This document shows, piece after piece, positions 1-10,530 of a DNA stretch of 64,000 bases (positions are counted from its first letter, which is position 1; each line of letters begins with the position of its first letter). The DNA is taken from positions 18,228,001 to 18,292,000 of the forward strand of contig OZ059897.1 of the NCBI GenBank assembly GCA_964057225.1. Direction: 5' to 3'. Source of the DNA: Auanema rhodensis (lineage: Eukaryota; Nematoda; Chromadorea; Rhabditida; Rhabditidae). The position numbers and the translations under genes are program-made. The notes beneath the pieces were generated by a model. The model did not search any database, was not told where the DNA came from, and saw only the letters and a program-made list of their open reading frames with translations.

Positions 1-48
1 GACAATGTTATTCAACGAAAAAATTAATTCTTCAGGGTGAAAATCGAG

Positions 49-70
49 GATATAAGTGTGAACTTATATC
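49..70. repeat. Inverted repeat I in monomer (9-bp arms)
   Basis: GATATAAGT at 49-57 and ACTTATATC at 62-70 are perfect reverse complements around the 4-base spacer GTGA, so a short hairpin or cruciform is possible. The same structure recurs at this unit position throughout the array. The common variant CGAAGAT (against CGAGGAT) changes the base just before the left arm and leaves the arms intact. Private variants that break it include GAACCTATATC in the unit at 1756 and GGATAAAAGTG in the unit at 7372. The right arm is followed by GATATC at 75-80. Confidence 0.9.
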
Positions 71-87
71 AGTTGATATCTCGGTGC

Positions 88-138
88 ATTTTTAAGCTAG
101 CGCAAATCTGATAACACAGATCGACGCAGCTTAAAAAT
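88..138. repeat. Inverted repeat II: nested 51-bp dyad in monomer
   Basis: The outer arms ATTTTTAAGCT (88-98) and AGCTTAAAAAT (128-138) are perfect 11-base reverse complements. Inside them GCG (100-102) can pair with CGC (125-127), and ATCTG (106-110) with CAGAT (117-121) around the 6-base loop ATAACA. The mismatched parts are a single A at 99 and CAA (103-105) opposite CGA (122-124). A further pair, GTGCATT (84-90) and AATGCAC (147-153), flanks it. This is the strongest dyad in the unit and is present in nearly all copies. The truncated monomer at 36505 lacks it. Whether it forms a cruciform or an RNA hairpin is not known from sequence. Confidence 0.92.
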
Positions 139-221
139 CCGCATCGAATGCACTATACTACATTAAGAAACGCTTGATACAAAAATTAGTTATGATCGTT
201 TGAAAAATGATGCATTAGTGT

Positions 222-249
222 ATGTTGAGTTTCCATGTACACTCAACAT
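222..249. repeat. Inverted repeat III in monomer (9-bp arms)
   Basis: ATGTTGAGT (222-230) and ACTCAACAT (241-249) are perfect reverse complements separated by the 10-base spacer TTCCATGTAC. Subclass variants hit the right arm: ACTTAACA (for example the unit at 7723), ACTCAATA (for example the unit at 43048), and AATCAACA (units at 1405, 4564 and 6319). The first two turn a G-C pair into G-T; the third is a mismatch. A loop variant, CCATATAC, marks one member of the 43750-50769 HOR. Confidence 0.9.
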
Positions 250-276
250 TGCTTCCAAAAACATTTTGACAAAAAT

Positions 277-288
277 TTTTTCGAAAAA
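277..288. repeat. A/T-rich palindrome in monomer
   Basis: TTTTTCGAAAAA is a perfect 12-base palindrome centred on TTCGAA. It sits in the most A/T-rich part of the unit, where alternating A and T runs at 255-300 would be expected to give bent or easily unwound DNA. Variants include a T to G change giving AAAATGTTTTCG (units at 43048, 43750 and others) and AAAACTTTTTCG (units at 15796 and 16849). Confidence 0.85.
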
Positions 289-1404
289 TTTCAAAATAAT
301 TTAGCAAAAAGTAGATGTTTTTAGATTTCTTTTTTCAAGGCAAAGACGATGGACAATGTTATTCAACGAAAAAATCATTTCTTCAGGGTGAAAATCGAGG
401 ATATAAGTGTGAACTTATATCAGTTGATATCTGGGTGCATTTTTAAGCTAGCGCAAATCTGATAACACAGATCGACGCAGCTTAAAAATCCGCATCGAAT
501 GCACTATACTACATTGAGAAACGCTTGATACAAAAATTAGTTATGATCGTTTGAAAAATGATGCATTAGTGTATGTTGAGTTTCCATGTACACTCAACAT
601 TGCTTCCAAAAACATTTTGACAAAAATTTTTTCGAAAAATTTCAAAATAATTTAGCAAAAAGTAGATGTTTTTAGATTCCATTTTTCAAGGCAAAGACGA
701 TAGACAATGTTATTCAACGAAAAAATTAATTCTTCAGGGTGAAAATCGAGGATATAAGTGTGAACTTATATCAGTTGATATCTCGGTGCATTTTTAAGCT
801 AGCGCAAATCTGATAACACAGATCGACGCAGCTTAAAAATCCGCATCGAATGCACTATACTACATTAAGAAACGCTTGATACAAAAATTAGTTATGATCG
901 TTTGAAAAATGATGCATTAGTGTATGTTGAGTTTCCATGTACACTCAACATTGCTTCCAAAAACATTTTGACAAAAATTTTTTCGAAAAATTTCAAAATA
1001 ATTTAGCAAAAAGTAGATGTTTTTAGATTTCTTTTTTCAAGGCAAAGACGATGGACAATGTTATTCAACGAAAAAATCATTTCTTCAGGGTGAAAATCGA
1101 GGATATAAGTGTGAACTTATATCAGTTGATATCTGGGTGCATTTTTAAGCTAGCGCAAATCTGATAACACAGATCGACGCAGCTTAAAAATCCGCATCGA
1201 ATGCACTATACTACATTGAGAAACGCTTGATACAAAAATTAGTTATGATCGTTTGAAAAATGATGCATTAGTGTATGTTGAGTTTCCATGTACACTCAAC
1301 ATTGCTTCCAAAAACATTTTGACAAAAATTTTTTCGAAAAATTTCAAAATAATTTAGCAAAAAGTAGATGTTTTTAGATTCCATTTTTCAAGGCAAAGAC
1401 GATA

Positions 1405-4400
1405 GACAATGTTATTCAACGAAAAAATTAATTCTTCAGGGTGAAAATCGAGGATATAAGTGTGAACTTATATCAGTTGATATCTCGGTGCATTTTTAAG
1501 CTAGCGCAAATCTGATAACACAGATCGACGCAGCTTAAAAATCCGCATCGAATGCACTATACTACATTAAGAAACGCTTGATACAAAAATTAGTTATGAT
1601 CGTTTGAAAAATGATGCATTAGTGTATGTTGAGTTTCCATGTACAATCAACATTGCTTCCAAAAACATTTTGACAAAAATTTTTTCGAAAAATTTCAAAA
1701 TAATTTAGCAAAAAGTAGATGTTTTTAGATTCCATTTTTCAAGGCAAAGACGATGGACAATGTTATTCAACGAAAAAATTAATTCTTCAGGGTGAAAATC
1801 GAGGATATAAGTGTGAACCTATATCAGTTGATATCTCGGTGCATTTTTAAGCTAGCGCAAATCTGATAACACAGATCGACGCAGCTTAAAAATCCGCATC
1901 GAATGCACTATACTACATTGAGAAACGCTCAATACAAAAATTAGTTATAATCGTTTGAAAAATGATGCATTAGTGTATGTTGAGTTTCCATGTACACTCA
2001 ACATTGCTTCCAAAAACATTTTGACAAAAATTTTTTCGAAAAATTTCAAAATAATTTAGCAAAAAGTAGATGTTTTTAGATTTCTTTTTTCAAGGCAAAG
2101 ACGATGGACAATGTTATTCAACGAAAAAATCATTTCTTCAGGGTGAAAATCGAGGATATAAGTGTGAACTTATATCAGTTGATATCTGGGTGAATTTTTA
2201 AGCTAGCGCAAATCTGATAACACAGATCGACGCAGCTTAAAAATCCGCATCGAATGCACTATACTACATTGAGAAACGCTTGATACAAAAATTAGTTATG
2301 ATCGTTTGAAAAATGATGCATTAGTGTATGTTGAGTTTCCATGTACACTCAACATTGCTTCCAAAAACATTTTGACAAAAATTTTTTCGAAAAATTTCAA
2401 AATAATTTAGCAAAAAGTAGATGTTTTTAGATTTCATTTTTCAAGGCAAAGACGATGGACAATGTTATTCAACGAAAAAATTAATTCTTCAGGGTGAAAA
2501 TCGAGGATATAAGTGTGAACTTATATCAGTTGATATCTCGGTGCATTTTTAAGCTAGCGCAAATCTGATAACACAGATCGACGCAGCTTAAAAATCCGCA
2601 TCGAATGCACTATACTACATTGAGAAACGCTTAATACATAAATTAGTTATGATCGTTTGAAAAATGATGCATTAGTGTATGTTGAGTTTCCATGTACACT
2701 CAACATTGCTTCCAAAAACATTTTGACAAAAATTTTTTCGAAAAATTTCAAAATAATTTAGCAAAAAGTAGATGTTTTTAGATTCCATTTTTCAAGGCAA
2801 AGACGATGGACAATGTTATTCAACGAAAAAATCATTTCTTCAGGGTGAAAATCGAGGATATAAGTGTGAACTTATATCAGTTGATATCTGGGTGCATTTT
2901 TAAGCTAGCGCAAATCTGATAACACAGATCGACGCAGCTTAAAAATCCGCATCGAATGCACTATACTACATTGAGAAACGCTTGATACAAAAATTAGTTA
3001 TGATCGTTTGAAAAATGATGCATTAGTGTATGTTGAGTTTCCATGTACACTCAACATTGCTTCCAAAAACATTTTGACAAAAATTTTTTCGAAAAATTTC
3101 AAAATAATTTAGCAAAAAGTAGATGTTTTTAGATTCCATTTTTCAAGGCAAAGACGATGGACAATGTTATTCAACGAAAAAATTAATTCTTCAGGGTGAA
3201 AATCGAGGATATAAGTGTGAACTTATATCAGTTGATATCTCGGTGCATTTTTAAGCTAGCGCAAATCTGATAACACAGATCGACGCAGCTTAAAAATCCG
3301 CATCGAATGCACTATACTACATTGAGAAACGCTTAATACATAAATTAGTTATGATCGTTTGAAAAATGATGCATTAGTGTATGTTGAGTTTCCATGTACA
3401 CTCAACATTGCTTCCAAAAACATTTTGACAAAAATTTTTTCGAAAAATTTCAAAATAATTTAGCAAAAAGTAGATGTTTTTAGATTCCATTTTTCAAGGC
3501 AAAGACGATGGACAATGTTATTCAACGAAAAAATTAATTCTTCAGGGTGAAAATCGAGGATATAAGTGTGAACTTATATCAGTTGATATCTCGGTGCATT
3601 TTTAAGCTAGCGCAAATCTGATAACACAGATCGACGCAGCTTAAAAATCCGCATCGAATGCACTATACTACATTGAGAAACGCTTAATACATAAATTAGT
3701 TATGATCGTTTGAAAAATGATGCATTAGTGTATGTTGAGTTTCCATGTACACTCAACATTGCTTCCAAAAACATTTTGACAAAAATTTTTTCGAAAAATT
3801 TCAAAATAATTTAGCAAAAAGTAGATGTTTTTAGATTCCATTTTTCAAGGCAAAGACGATGGACAATGTTATTCAACGAAAAAATTAATTCTTCAGGGTG
3901 AAAATCGAAGATATAAGTGTGAACTTATATCAGTTGATATCTCGGTGCATTTTTAAGCTAGCGCAAATCTGATAACACAGATCGACGCAGCTTAAAAATC
4001 CGCATCGAATGCACTATACTACATTGAGAAACGCTCAATACAAAAATTAGTTATAATCGTTTGAAAAATGATGCATTAGTGTATGTTGAGTTTCCATGTA
4101 CACTCAATATTGCTTCCAAAAACATTTTGACAAAAATTTTTTCGAAAAATTTCAAAATAATTTAGCAAAAAGTAGATGTTTTTAGATTCCATTTTTCAAG
4201 GCAAAGACGATGGACAATGTTATTCAACGAAAAAATTAATTCTTCAGGGTGAAAATCGAAGATATAAGTGTGAACTTATATCAGTTGATATCTCGGTGCA
4301 TTTTTAAGCTAGCGCAAATCTGATAACACAGATCGACGCAGCTTAAAAATCCGCATCGAATGCACTATACTACATTGAGAAACGCTTAATACAAAAATTA

Positions 4401-4914
4401 GTTATGATCGTTTGAAAAATGATGCATTTGTGTATGTTGAGTTTCCATGTACACTCAACATTGCTTCCAAAAACATTTTGACAAAAATTTTTTCGAAAAA
4501 TTTCAAAATAATTTAGCAAAAAGTAGATGTTTTTAGATTTCTTTTTTCAAGGCAAAGACGATGGACAATGTTATTCAACGAAAAAATCATTTCTTCAGGG
4601 TGAAAATCGAGGATATAAGTGTGAACTTATATCAGTTGATATCTCGGTGCATTTTTAAGCTAGCGCAAATCTGATAACACAGATCGACGCAGCTTAAAAA
4701 TCCGCATCGAATGCACTATACTACATTAAGAAACGCTTGATACAAAAATTAGTTATGATCGTTTGAAAAATGATGCATTAGTGTATGTTGAGTTTCCATG
4801 TACAATCAACATTGCTTCCAAAAACATTTTGACAAAAATTTTTTCGAAAAATTTCAAAATAATTTAGCAAAAAGTAGATGTTTTTAGATTCCTTTTTTCA
4901 AGGCAAAGACGATG
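1405..4914. repeat. Mixed monomers with alternating dimer pattern
   Basis: Ten monomers. Units at 2107 and 2809 carry AATCATTTC and CTGGGTG, and alternate with units at 2458 and 3160 carrying TAATACATAAATT. The unit at 3511 looks identical to the one at 3160. Others are individual: the unit at 1756 has AACCTATATC, and the unit at 2107 has GGGTGAATTTTT. Units at 3862 and 4213 carry CGAAGAT, the first of this variant in the window. The unit at 4564 combines AATCATTTC with CTCGGTG, which looks recombinant. Confidence 0.8.
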
Positions 4915-7371
4915 GACAATGTTATTCAACGAAAAAATTATTTCTTCAGGGTGAAAATCGAGGATATAAGTGTGAACTTATATCAGTTGATATCTCGGTG
5001 CATTTTTAAGCTAGCGCAAATCTGATAACACAGATCGACGCAGCTTAAAAATCCGCATCGAATGCACTTTACTACATTGAGAAACGCTTGATACAAAAAT
5101 TAGTTATGATCGTTTGAAAAATGATGCATTAGTGTATGTTGAGTTTCCATGTACACTCAACATTGCTTCCAAAAACATTTTGACAAAAATTTTTTCGAAA
5201 AATTTCAAAATAATTTAGCAAAAAGTAGATGTTTTTAGATTCCATTTTTCAAGGCAAAGACGATGGACAATGTTATTCAACGAAAAAATTAATTCTTCAG
5301 GGTGAAAATCGAGGATATAAGTGTGAACTTATATCAGTTGATATCTCGGTGCATTTTTAAGCTAGCGCAAATCTGATAACACAGATCGACGCAGCTTAAA
5401 AATCCGCATCGAATGCACTTTACTACATTGAGAAACGCTTGATACAAAAATTAGTTATGATCGTTTGAAAAATGATGCATTAGTGTATGTTGAGTTTCCA
5501 TGTACACTCAACATTGCTTCCAAAAACATTTTGACAAAAATTTTTTCGAAAAATTTCAAAATAATTTAGCAAAAAGTAGATGTTTTTAGATTCCATTTTT
5601 CAAGGCAAAGACGATGGACAATGTTATTCAACGAAAAAATTAATTCTTCAGGGTGAAAATCGAGGATATAAGTGTGAACTTATATCAGTTGATATCTCGG
5701 TGCATTTTTAAGCTAGCGCAAATCTGATAACACAGATCGACGCAGCTTAAAAATCCGCATCGAATGCACTTTACTACATTGAGAAACGCTTGATACAAAA
5801 ATTAGTTATGATCGTTTGAAAAATGATGCATTAGTGTATGTTGAGTTTCCATGTACACTCAACATTGCTTCCAAAAACATTTTGACAAAAATTTTTTCGA
5901 AAAATTTCAAAATAATTTAGCAAAAAGTAGATGTTTTTAGATTCCATTTTTCAAGGCAAAGACGATGGACAATGTTATTCAACGAAAAAATTAATTCTTC
6001 AGGGTGAAAATCGAGGATATAAGTGTGAACTTATATCAGTTGATATCTCGGTGCATTTTTAAGCTAGCGCAAATCTGATAACACAGATCGACGCAGCTTA
6101 AAAATCCGCATCGAATGCACTATACTACATTAAAAATCGCTTGATACAAAAATTAGTTATGATCGTTTGAAAAATGATGCATTAGTGTATGTTGAGTTTC
6201 CATGTACACTCAACATTGCTTCCAAAAACATTTTGACAAAAATTTTTTCGAAAAATTTCAAAAAAATTTAGCAAAAAATAGATGTTTTTAGATTCCATTT
6301 TTCAAGGCAAAGACGATGGACAATGTTATTCAACGAAAAAATTAATTCTTCAGGGTGAAAATCGAGGATATAAGTGTGAACTTATATCAGTTGATATCTC
6401 GGTGCATTTTTAAGCTAGCGCAAATCTGATAACACAGATCGACGCAGCTTAAAAATCCGCATCGAATGCACTATACTACATTAAGAAACGCTTGATACAA
6501 AAATTAGTTATGATCGTTTGAAAAATGATGCATTAGTGTATGTTGAGTTTCCATGTACAATCAACATTGCTTCCAAAAACATTTTGACAAAAATTTTTTC
6601 GAAAAATTTCAAAATAATTTAGCAAAAAGTAGATGTTTTTAGATTCCATTTTTCAAGGCAAAGACGATGGACAATGTTATTCAACGAAAAAATTAATTCT
6701 TCAGGGTGAAAATCGAGGATATAAGTGTGAACTTATATCAGTTGATATCTCGGTGCATTTTTAAGCTAGCGCAAATCTGATAACACAGATCGACGCAGCT
6801 TAAAAATCCGCATCGAATGCACTTTACTACATTGAGAAACGCTTGATACAAAAATTAGTTATGATCGTTTGAAAAATGATGCATTAGTGTATGTTGAGTT
6901 TCCATGTACACTCAACATTGCTTCCAAAAACATTTTGACAAAAATTTTTTCGAAAAATTTCAAAATAATTTAGCAAAAAGTAGATGTTTTTAGATTCCTT
7001 TTTTCAAGGCAAAGACGATGGACAATGTTATTAAACGAAAAAATTAATTCTTCAGGGTGAAAATCGAGGATATAAGTGTGAACTTATATCAGTTGATATC
7101 TCGGTGCATTTTTAAGCTAGCGCAAATCTGATAACACAGATCGACGCAGCTTAAAAATCCGCATCGAATGCACTTTACTACATTGAGAAACGCTTGATAC
7201 AAAAATTAGTTATGATCGTTTGAAAAATGATGCATTAGTGTATGTTGAGTTTCCATGTACACTCAACATTGCTTCCAAAAACATTTTGACAAAAATTTTT
7301 TCGAAAAATTTCAAAATAATTTAGCAAAAAGTAGATGTTTTTAGATTCCTTTTTTCAAGGCAAAGACGATG
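4915..7371. repeat. Monomer block enriched in CACTTTAC variant
   Basis: Seven monomers. CACTTTACTACATTG replaces CACTATACTACATTG in units at 4915, 5266, 5617, 6670 and 7021. Units at 5266 and 5617 look identical. The unit at 5968 is unusual, with CATTAAAAATCGC and TTTCAAAAAAATTTAG. The unit at 6319 has ACAATCAAC. The CACTTTAC variant appears again only at 10531 and 17551, so it is a marker of the left third of the window. Confidence 0.8.
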
Positions 7372-7722
7372 GACAATGTTATTCAACGAAAAAATTAATT
7401 CTTCAGGGTGAAAATCGAGGATAAAAGTGTGAACTTATATCAGTTGATATCTCGGTGCATTTTTAAGCTAGCGCAAATCTGATAACACAGATCGACGCAG
7501 CTTAAAAATCCGCATCGAATGCACTATACTACATTGAGAAACGCTTAATACAAAAATTAGTTATGATCGTTTGAAAAATGATGCATTAGTGTATGTTGAG
7601 TTTCCATGTACACTCAACATTGCTTCCAAAAACATTTTGACAAAAATTTTTTCGAAAAATTTCAAAATAATTTAGCAAAAAGTAGATGTTTTTGGATTCC
7701 TTTTTTCAAGGCAAAGACGATG
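7372..7722. repeat. Single divergent monomer
   Basis: This copy has GGATAAAAGTG in the left inverted repeat, and TTTTGGATTCC in place of TTTTAGATTCC (A to G at 7694). The latter removes a TAG stop and lets a 75-codon frame (7606-7833) run across the monomer junction. That frame is an accident of the repeat and I do not call it a gene. Confidence 0.8.
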
Positions 7723-10530
7723 GACAATGTTATTCAACGAAAAAATTATTTCTTCAGGGTGAAAATCGAGGATATAAGTGTGAACTTATATCAGTTGATA
7801 TATCGGTGCATTTTTAAGCTAGCGCAAATCTGATAACACAGATCGACGCAGCTTAAAAATCCGCATCGAATGCACTATACTACATTAAGAAACGCTTGAT
7901 ACAAAAATTAGTTAAGATCGTTTGAAAAATGATGCATTAGTGTATGTTGAGTTTCCATGTACACTTAACATTGCTTCCAAAAACATTTTGACAAAACTTT
8001 TTTCGAAAAATTTCAAAATAGTTTACCAAAAAGTAGATGTTTTTAGATTCCATTTTTCAAGGCAAAGACGATGGACAATGTTATTCAACGGAAAAATTAA
8101 TTCTTCAGGGTGAAAATCGAGGATATAAGTGTGAACTTATATCAGTTGATATCTCGGTGCATTTTTAAGCTAGCGCAAATCTGATAACACAGATCGACGC
8201 AGCTTAAAAATCCGCATCGAATGCACTATACTACATTGAGAAACGCTTGATACAAAAATTAGTTATGATCGTTTGAAAAATGATGCATTAGTGTATGTTG
8301 AGTTTCCATGTACACTCAACATTGCTTCCAAAAACATTTTGACAAAAATTTTTTCGAAAAATTTCAGAATAATTTAGCAAAAAGTAGATGTTTTTAGATT
8401 CCATTTTTCAAGGCAAAGACGATGGACAATGTTATTCAACGGAAAAATTAATTCTTCAGGGTGAAAATCGAGGATATAAGTGTGAACTTATATCAGTTGA
8501 TATCTCGGTGCATTTTTAAGCTAGCGCAAATCTGATAACACAGATCGACGCAGCTTAAAAATCCGCATCGAATGCACTATACTACATTAAGAAACGCTTG
8601 ATACAAAAATTAGTTAAGATCGTTTGAAAAATGATGCATTAGTGTATGTTGAGTTTCCATGTACACTCAACATTGCTTCCAAAAACATTTTGACAAAAAT
8701 TTTTTCGAAAAATTTCAAAATAATTTAGCAAAAAGTAGATGTTTTTAGATTCCATTTTTCAAGGCAAAGACGATGGACAATGTTATTCAACGAAAAAATT
8801 AATTCTTCAGGGTGAAAATCGAGGATATAAGTGTGAACTTATATCAGTTGATATATCGGTGCATTTTTAAGCTAGCGCAAATCTGATAACACAGATCGAC
8901 GCAGCTTAAAAATCCGCATCGAATGCACTATACTACATTAAGAAACGCTTGATACAAAAATTAGTTAAGATCGTTTGAAAAATGATGCATTAGTGTATGT
9001 TGAGTTTCCATGTACACTTAACATTGCTTCCAAAAACATTTTGACAAAACTTTTTTCGAAAAATTTCAAAATAGTTTACCAAAAAGTAGATGTTTTTAGA
9101 TTCCATTTTTCAAGGCAAAGACGATGGACAATGTTATTCAACGGAAAAATTAATTCTTCAGGGTGAAAATCGAGGATATAAGTGTGAACTTATATCAGTT
9201 GATATCTCGGTGCATTTTTAAGCTAGCGCAAATCTGATAACACAGATCGACGCAGCTTAAAAATCCGCATCGAATGCACTATACTACATTGAGAAACGCT
9301 TGATACAAAAATTAGTTATGATCGTTTGAAAAATGATGCATTAGTGTATGTTGAGTTTCCATGTACACTCAACATTGCTTCCAAAAACATTTTGACAAAA
9401 ATTTTTTCGAAAAATTTCAGAATAATTTAGCAAAAAGTAGATGTTTTTAGATTCCATTTTTCAAGGCAAAGACGATGGACAATGTTATTCAACGGAAAAA
9501 TTAATTCTTCAGGGTGAAAATCGAGGATATAAGTGTGAACTTATATCAGTTGATATCTCGGTGCATTTTTAAGCTAGCGCAAATCTGATAACACAGATCG
9601 ACGCAGCTTAAAAATCCGCATCGAATGCACTATACTACATTAAGAAACGCTTGATACAAAAATTAGTTAAGATCGTTTGAAAAATGATGCATTAGTGTAT
9701 GTTGAGTTTCCATGTACACTCAACATTGCTTCCAAAAACATTTTGACAAAAATTTTTTCGAAAAATTTCAAAATAATTTAGCAAAAAGTAGATGTTTTTA
9801 GATTCCATTTTTCAAGGCAAAGACGATGGACAATGTTATTCAACGAAAAAATTAATTCTTCAGGGTGAAAATCGAGGATATAAGTGTGAACTTATATCAG
9901 TTGATATCTCGGTGCATTTTTAAGCTAGCGCAAATCTGATAACACAGATCGACGCAGCTTAAAAATTCGCATCGAATGCACTATACTACATTGAGAAACG
10001 CTTAATACAAAAATTAGTTATAATCGTTTGAAAAATGATGCATTAGTGTATGTTGAGTTTCCATGTACACTTAACATTGCTTCCAAAAACATTTTGACAA
10101 AACTTTTTTCGAAAAATTTCAAAATAGTTTACCAAAAAGTAGATGTTTTTAGATTCCATTTTTCAAGGCAAAGACGATGGACAATGTTATTCAACGGAAA
10201 AATTAATTCTTCAGGGTGAAAATCGAGGATATAAGTGTGAACTTATATCAGTTGATATCTCGGTGCATTTTTAAGCTAGCGCAAATCTGATAACACAGAT
10301 CGACGCAGCTTAAAAATCCGCATCGAATGCACTATACTACATTGAGAAACGCTTGATACAAAAATTAGTTATGATCGTTTGAAAAATGATGCATTAGTGT
10401 ATGTTGAGTTTCCATGTACACTCAACATTGCTTCCAAAAACATTTTGACAAAAATTTTTTCGAAAAATTTCAGAATAATTTAGCAAAAAGTAGATGTTTT
10501 TAGATTCCATTTTTCAAGGCAAAGACGATG
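7723..10530. repeat. Trimer HOR, 1053 bp
   Basis: Type a (7723, 8776, 9829) carries AAAACTTTTTTCG, ACTTAACA and GTTTACC. Type b (8074, 9127, 10180) carries CAACGGAAAAATT and TTTCAGAATAA. Type c (8425, 9478) carries CAACGGAAAAATT with GTTAAGATCG. The order a-b-c, a-b-c, a-b gives a clear 1053-bp period. The first a unit has AATTATTTC where the second has AATTAATTC. The third a unit has a different left half (AATTCGCATCG, ATAATCG), so exchange occurred within the unit. Two a units have GATATATCG and so lose the GATATC site. Confidence 0.9.

Larger units (their letters stand above)
1..351 (+). repeat. Representative satellite monomer (unit 1)
   Basis: This copy is used as the reference for unit positions. 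It has 109 G+C of 351 (31%), with 52 C and 57 G. There are 12 CpG against about 8.4 expected. It carries GATATC at 75-80 and GCTAGC at 96-101, which most other copies keep. Inverted repeats lie at 49-70, 88-138, 222-249 and 277-288. A/T tracts are spread over the unit, with the densest part at 255-300. Its length is close to two nucleosome repeats, which is common for satellites. Stops occur in every frame of the common form, and no promoter or RNA gene signature was recognised. Confidence 0.97.
1..1404. repeat. Dimer HOR, 702 bp, two copies
   Basis: Units 1 and 3 carry AATTAATTC, CTCGGTG, CATTAAG and a TTTCTTTTTT tract near the end. Units 2 and 4 carry AATCATTTC, CTGGGTG, CATTGAG, a TTCCATTTTT tract and a GATAGAC junction. 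The two 702-bp dimers look identical by eye, while the two monomer types differ at 7 positions. This implies a recent duplication of a two-monomer block. Confidence 0.9.

Noticed and set aside
106-173. Hammerhead-like core: CTGATAA followed by GAGAAACGC
   Set aside because: The common form lacks the required CUGANGA (two units, at 21412 and 26326, have CTGATGA). The flanking bases do not form the needed stems II and III in either form.
277-295. CENP-B box
   Set aside because: TTCGAAAAATTTC shares only the TTCG and one A with the consensus; the CGGG end is absent, and no other part of the unit fits better.
1-351. tRNA, 5S rRNA or SINE-derived repeat
   Set aside because: I find no GGTTCGANTCC-type B box, cloverleaf or poly-A tail in the unit.
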